Shown: piece after piece, positions 60,466 to 64,000 of the stretch | Numbering within the stretch: the stretch's first letter is position 1 | How the letters are laid out: the number at the start of each line of letters is the position of its first letter | Assembly (NCBI GenBank): GCA_964468475.1 | Contig: CAYXUL010000001.1 | Coordinates: 1-64,000 of the forward strand | DNA length: 64,000 nucleotides | Reading direction: 5' to 3' | Source: JBECKX01 sp964468475 | GTDB lineage: Bacteria > Zixibacteria > MSB-5A5 > CAIYYT01 | The notes under the pieces: generated by a model | The model's input: the letters and a program-made list of their open reading frames with translations, nothing else | Database searches by the model: none | What the model was told of the DNA's origin: nothing | Made by a program: the position numbers and the translations under genes

Positions 60466-60549
60466 GATTCATTACCTCCAACCAATTAGATCGGTCGAGC
60501 GATAAATCGATTCAAATTCTTTTCGGCCCACTCACAAAATAATGGAGTA

Positions 60550-61461
60550 TTATATCAGAGTAAAGCTAAATCCGACGCCAAGTATCTCCTTGAGTTGCAG
60601 TCGCTTATCAAGCTCCTTGTCATATATCAGTTGAATGTAAGTGCTAACCGCCACGACCTTCGTCAAATTGAAGAGAAATGAATTCTTGAAATTGACGTCG
60701 ACCGCTTTCCAGTAGTTTTCCTGAGGCGTACCCTTGAGTTTATTTGACCCCGAGAAAAAGAACGCCTTGAAGACGGTTAGCTTACCGATGTAGCTGATGT
60801 TTTTGCCGAATGTTAAGGTCGCATCCGTTACCCACTCGGCACCTCCATCCCACGTCGTGGTATCGACCGTGGTTGCGGCGCTGGTGTCGGTGATTACTGA
60901 GCGGATCATTTGCCGCAGGGCAAAACCGACTCGCGAGTTAATTTCATTTTTCTCGCGCTTGTATAACAGGCGAGTACCACCCGCAGAGTATGTGATTAAA
61001 ATCGGGTTGAAGTAGCGTTTGATCGACGGATAGGAGGCGTCCCAAAACTGTGTTTCCAGCCGAGCGGCTACGTACGGGTCAACAGGCCAGTTTAACGTGA
61101 ACTTGCCGATGTTTTCCCAGTCGATTTCGTCAGTGGCTTTCTGGGGCTTACTCCACTCTTTGGTGTCAGCGTCCTGGGTGAGTGTCTGGCCGAACGACGC
61201 CTTTAGCGTAGACTTAAATTCGAACCACTCATTGAAGCGCCGTTGCGCTGACCCGTAGAGCTGGCTCACCCAGGTGAAAGATCCCGCAGAGCCACCCTCC
61301 CACGAATCGGAATAGGCTGTTTGTGCAGCGTTAATTTCGAGCTTGAGATTCGTTTCCCACACGCCGATCGCGAGAGAATCATCAGCATCGGCTCCGTACG
61401 CCGGTAATGCGACCAGTGTTGCAAGAAGAATTGCCAGAATCAAGAAAATGAACTTGTTCAT
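60550..61461 (-). CDS. DUF3078 outer membrane beta-barrel protein
   Basis: 303 residues with a signal peptide (about 1-23, ending YGADA) and an alternating aromatic/hydrophobic strand pattern (AAQTAYSDSWEGGSAGSFTWVSQLYG, GKFTLNWPVDPYVAARLETQFWD), characteristic of DUF3078. The C terminus ends in LGVGFSFTLI. It is an outer membrane barrel of unknown function. Confidence 0.85.
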   Translation of the reverse strand: MNKFIFLILAILLATLVALPAYGADADDSLAIGVWETNLKLEINAAQTAYSDSWEGGSAGSFTWVSQLYGSAQRRFNEWFEFKSTLKASFGQTLTQDADTKEWSKPQKATDEIDWENIGKFTLNWPVDPYVAARLETQFWDASYPSIKRYFNPILITYSAGGTRLLYKREKNEINSRVGFALRQMIRSVITDTSAATTVDTTTWDGGAEWVTDATLTFGKNISYIGKLTVFKAFFFSGSNKLKGTPQENYWKAVDVNFKNSFLFNLTKVVAVSTYIQLIYDKELDKRLQLKEILGVGFSFTLI

Positions 61462-61563
61462 AGATTACCCCTCCGGGAAATTAGTGCATAGATTTCTTGT
61501 GATTATGATGTTTGACATTGGCGTTATCAAACTCAAGATATGGTGCGAAGAAGTGTTTGAAGA

Positions 61564-62223
61564 TCAACTCAGCTCTTTATGAAGTTTCTCGATTGACTTC
61601 GATTCGCCGAGCAGCACCAGTATCTCGTCCGGCTGGAATTGACGGTCGCCGCGCGGCAGCAGAGTAGTCCTCGCCGGGAGCGTCTGGCGGATAAGAACCA
61701 CGAGCACATTGTGCCGTTTGCGCAGATCAAGCTCTCCCAGGGTCTTGCCGACGAATCTATCCGGCACGGCGATTTCGGTGATTTGCAGGTCCTCCCCCAG
61801 GGTCATTTGCTCGATGACATTAGGATGCTGCAGCTGAGTCGAAACGCGCATGGCCGTGTCTTTCTCAGGGAAGATCACCTGGTCAGCGCCGATCATTTCG
61901 ACAATGCGCCCCTGGTCCTCGCTGATCGCTTTGACGATTATGCGCGGAACCTCCATGTCACGCAGATACAGTGTAGCAAGAATCGATACATCGATACTGG
62001 TGCCGAGGCTGACCACTACCACGTCACAGTGGTTGAGTTCCAGCTCCTCAAGCGTCTTGCGGTCGGAGGCGTCCCCTACCACTGCGCGCGCGACATAGTC
62101 CTTAATGTCGTCGATGCGTTCTTCATCATTGTCGACGACTATCACGTCGTTTCCGCCCTTGGCTAGTTCCAGTGCCAAGTAGTAGCCGAAACTACTCAGG
62201 CCGATTATGCCAAATGTCTTCAC
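61564..62223 (-). CDS. ktrA: TrkA/KtrA-type potassium uptake regulator
   Basis: About 219 residues from the GTG at 62223 (GGAGG upstream, slightly long spacing). The RCK-N Rossmann domain has FGIIGLSSFGYYLALELAKGG and VVDNDEERI; the RCK-C domain is in the second half. It gates the adjacent membrane subunit. Confidence 0.93.
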   Translation of the reverse strand: MKTFGIIGLSSFGYYLALELAKGGNDVIVVDNDEERIDDIKDYVARAVVGDASDRKTLEELELNHCDVVVVSLGTSIDVSILATLYLRDMEVPRIIVKAISEDQGRIVEMIGADQVIFPEKDTAMRVSTQLQHPNVIEQMTLGEDLQITEIAVPDRFVGKTLGELDLRKRHNVLVVLIRQTLPARTTLLPRGDRQFQPDEILVLLGESKSIEKLHKELS

Positions 62224-62276
62224 GGCGTTTCTTTTCCTCCGGATACAATCATTCGGGAGCAAACATAATAGTTTTC

Positions 62277-63719
62277 TTAACCAATTACCACTCTACCTTC
62301 AGGGTGCGTAAGTTTTGAACGCGATTTCTTCCGAGCCACTGCCAGCGCCAGAGTGAGCGGCCCTACCCTGCCGATGAACATCAACGCGATCAGAATCAGC
62401 TTGCTTAAAGGAGACAGTTCGGGGGTAATCCCCGTTGAGAGACCGACGGTACCGAATGCGGAGACAGCTTCAAAGAGCAACTCCAGGAATCGCCCCTGCG
62501 TCGCCAGCCGCGACAGGCCGGCGGTTTCAGAAATCTGTAACAGCAAAGCTCCACCGACAACAACCAGGCTGGCAAGGATTACGAAAGTGACGGCCTCGGT
62601 TTGCACGAAGGTGCTGACGCGGCGCTTGAAGAAGACGACATGCAGTCCTTTGGTGAGACGGGCGCGCACGATTCCCATTAACACTGCAAAGGTAGAGACC
62701 TTGATGCCGCCGCCACATGATCCCGGGGAGGCGCCAATGAACATAAGAATCATAATAACGAAGAGCGTGGCGCCGGACATCAAGCCGGTATTGATGGTGT
62801 TAAACCCGGCAGTGCGCGCGGTCACCGATTGAAACAGCGACGACAGAATTCTTCCTGATAACGACATTCCCTTATCGAGGTTTTGATATTCAAGAACTCC
62901 AATTACCAGTGCGCCGGCAAAGATGAGGATCAGGCTGGTAGTGACCACGAGCTTGGTGTGAAGCGAGAAACGAAACGGCGCCGTGGTGACGAAGGTGCGT
63001 CGCTTGCGCAAGCGGAGGCGTTCGAGCAACATGACGATTCGCGACTTGATAAATTGGAATAATTCCAGAAAGGCAATGAAGCCGATGCCGCCGAGGAAAA
63101 TCAGCAGCATGCCGGTGAGATTCACTACCGGGTTGTCGTAGTATCGCGAGAAGCTGTCGGGAAAAAGCGAGAATCCGGCGTTGCAGAAGGCACTGACTGA
63201 ATGAAAGATTGCGCTGAAGACCGCCTCCTGGCCGGACATCGTCGTGGCAAACTCGGGATAGAAAAAGAGAGCGCCGATGGCTTCGATGATGATGCTGATA
63301 ACCAGCACCGTCCAGAGCAAACCGCGTGCGGAGGTGCCGGCCGTTTTGCCAAAGGAACTGCTGAGCAGCTCTGAGTCGCGCACACTTAGGCTGCGGCCAA
63401 AGATATAAAGCAGGAAGGTCGAGAAGGTCATGATGCCGATGCCGCCGAGCTGAATCGCGATCAGGATGAAGATTTGCCCGGCGCGGCTGAAGCCGGTGGC
63501 AGTGTCGATAACCGAGAGACCGGTGACGCAGGTGGCGGAGGTTGCGGTGAAGAGGGCATCGACAAATCCCACGCCGTGTTTGCCGGCGGAAAGCGGCAGC
63601 ATGAGCATCAGCGTGGTCAGCAGGATCATCCCGGCGAAACTGCCCACCAGCAATTTCTCCGGTGTCCAGAAGCGCGAATAGAATGCCTGCTGTAACAGCC
63701 TTGCTTTATCGGTGGTCAA
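62277..63719 (-). CDS. ktrB: TrkH/KtrB-type potassium uptake membrane protein
   Basis: 480 residues with about eight to ten TM helices and four pore-like motifs, for example TSATCVTGLSVID, SVSAFCNAGFSL, SVTARTAGFNTIN and AVSAFGTVGLST. It is the ion-translocating subunit. It precedes ktrA and they form a pair. Confidence 0.95.
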   Translation of the reverse strand: MTTDKARLLQQAFYSRFWTPEKLLVGSFAGMILLTTLMLMLPLSAGKHGVGFVDALFTATSATCVTGLSVIDTATGFSRAGQIFILIAIQLGGIGIMTFSTFLLYIFGRSLSVRDSELLSSSFGKTAGTSARGLLWTVLVISIIIEAIGALFFYPEFATTMSGQEAVFSAIFHSVSAFCNAGFSLFPDSFSRYYDNPVVNLTGMLLIFLGGIGFIAFLELFQFIKSRIVMLLERLRLRKRRTFVTTAPFRFSLHTKLVVTTSLILIFAGALVIGVLEYQNLDKGMSLSGRILSSLFQSVTARTAGFNTINTGLMSGATLFVIMILMFIGASPGSCGGGIKVSTFAVLMGIVRARLTKGLHVVFFKRRVSTFVQTEAVTFVILASLVVVGGALLLQISETAGLSRLATQGRFLELLFEAVSAFGTVGLSTGITPELSPLSKLILIALMFIGRVGPLTLALAVARKKSRSKLTHPEGRVVIG

Positions 63720-63809
63720 GAGTCCCTCACGAATTAGCTTAAGTCACTGCGTCCATCGATTGGATAAGATGTACGATTGTGGTGCGATGGGAAAGAGGGA
63801 AATTGGGGG

Positions 63810-63909
63810 NNNNNNNNNNNNNNNNNNNNNNNNNNNNNNNNNNNNNNNNNNNNNNNNNNNNNNNNNNNNNNNNNNNNNNNNNNNNNNNNNNNNNNNNNNN
63901 NNNNNNNNN
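63810..63909. other. Assembly gap (100 N)
   Basis: Exactly 100 undetermined bases near the right edge, upstream of ktrB. Confidence 0.99.
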
Positions 63910-63925
63910 TGTAGGGAGATCAGTT

Positions 63926-63977
63926 GAGTCAGGTCTTGGCCGATTGAGCCTTTGCGAAATCGGGTGTGACCTGACTC
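63926..63977. repeat. REP-like inverted repeat
   Basis: GAGTCAGGTC (63926-63935) pairs with GACCTGACTC (63968-63977), and CCGATT/AATCGG (63940-63945 with 63958-63963) form an inner stem. The whole is a 52-base hairpin. Its outer core recalls the palindrome at 6124. Confidence 0.65.
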
Positions 63978-64000
63978 CGAAGATGAAATCTCATACACAC

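Noticed and set aside
1..64000. CRISPR arrays, integrases, complete insertion sequences or phage genes
   Set aside because: None seen. The tandem repeats at 1302 and 19845 have a 13-base unit without spacers, so they are not CRISPR.

Overview
The window looks like one contig of a metagenome-assembled genome (three 100-N scaffold gaps) from a motile Gram-negative bacterium of the FCB group. Candidatus Zixibacteria or a close relative is my best guess. The evidence is L- and P-ring genes plus outer-membrane beta-barrels (diderm), a C-terminal FlgD-Ig/type IX-like sorting domain, cohesin- and dockerin-type secreted proteins, DUF2723 membrane glycosyltransferases, and sigma-54 and sigma-28 type flagellar promoters. 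No phylogenetic marker could be compared, so the assignment is inference. Most genes lie on the minus strand. There is no CRISPR array, integrase, or complete insertion sequence.

Region 1 (1-4160) is a translation cluster: tRNA-Val, thrS, infC (apparently starting at AUA behind a strong Shine-Dalgarno), rpmI, rplT and the start of pheS. It has a near-consensus sigma-70 promoter before infC and another before the tRNA. Region 2 (4156-6014) holds a sugar-phosphate transferase and a sugar aminotransferase.

Region 3 (6159-41566) is a large flagellar island. In minus-strand order it has motA/motB (stator 2), flgB-flgC-(78-aa unknown)-fliE-fliF-fliG-fliH-fliI-fliJ, and then, after two non-flagellar genes, flgF-flgG-flgA-flgH-flgI-flgJ-flgN-flgK-csrA-flgL-fliW. 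These are followed by TPR and glycosyltransferase genes, fliC, flaG, fliD, fliS, an export-chaperone-like gene, flgM-like and an HDOD gene. A second motAB pair is divergent on the plus strand. Good sigma-54 (-24/-12) promoters precede flgF and flgB, and sigma-28-like promoters precede fliC and motA. The fliC leader has three evenly spaced GGA motifs of the CsrA type, one in a hairpin loop and one in the Shine-Dalgarno. With csrA and fliW next to each other upstream, this suggests a FliW-CsrA-flagellin homeostatic loop.

Region 4 (41740-45190) has tRNA-Arg, apt, acylphosphatase, a SLOG-type protein, tRNA-Pro, a repeat element, surE and a GT2 gene. Region 5 (45304-54266) is envelope and polysaccharide related: a HAD phosphatase, two tandem CapK/PaaK-like adenylate-forming genes (the first apparently starting at CUG), a cohesin-dockerin protein, a GT4 and an LPG-synthase-TM-like protein broken by a gap, and a DUF2723 protein. 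Region 6 (54445-58629) is the riboflavin operon ribD-ribE-ribBA-ribH-nusB under an FMN riboswitch, whose terminator abuts the ribD start codon. Region 7 (58796-64000) has a CDP-alcohol phosphatidyltransferase, a HAD phosphatase, a HesB-like gene with an in-frame UGA exactly where family members have a cysteine (probable selenoprotein), a DUF3078 barrel, and a KtrA/KtrB-type potassium uptake pair.
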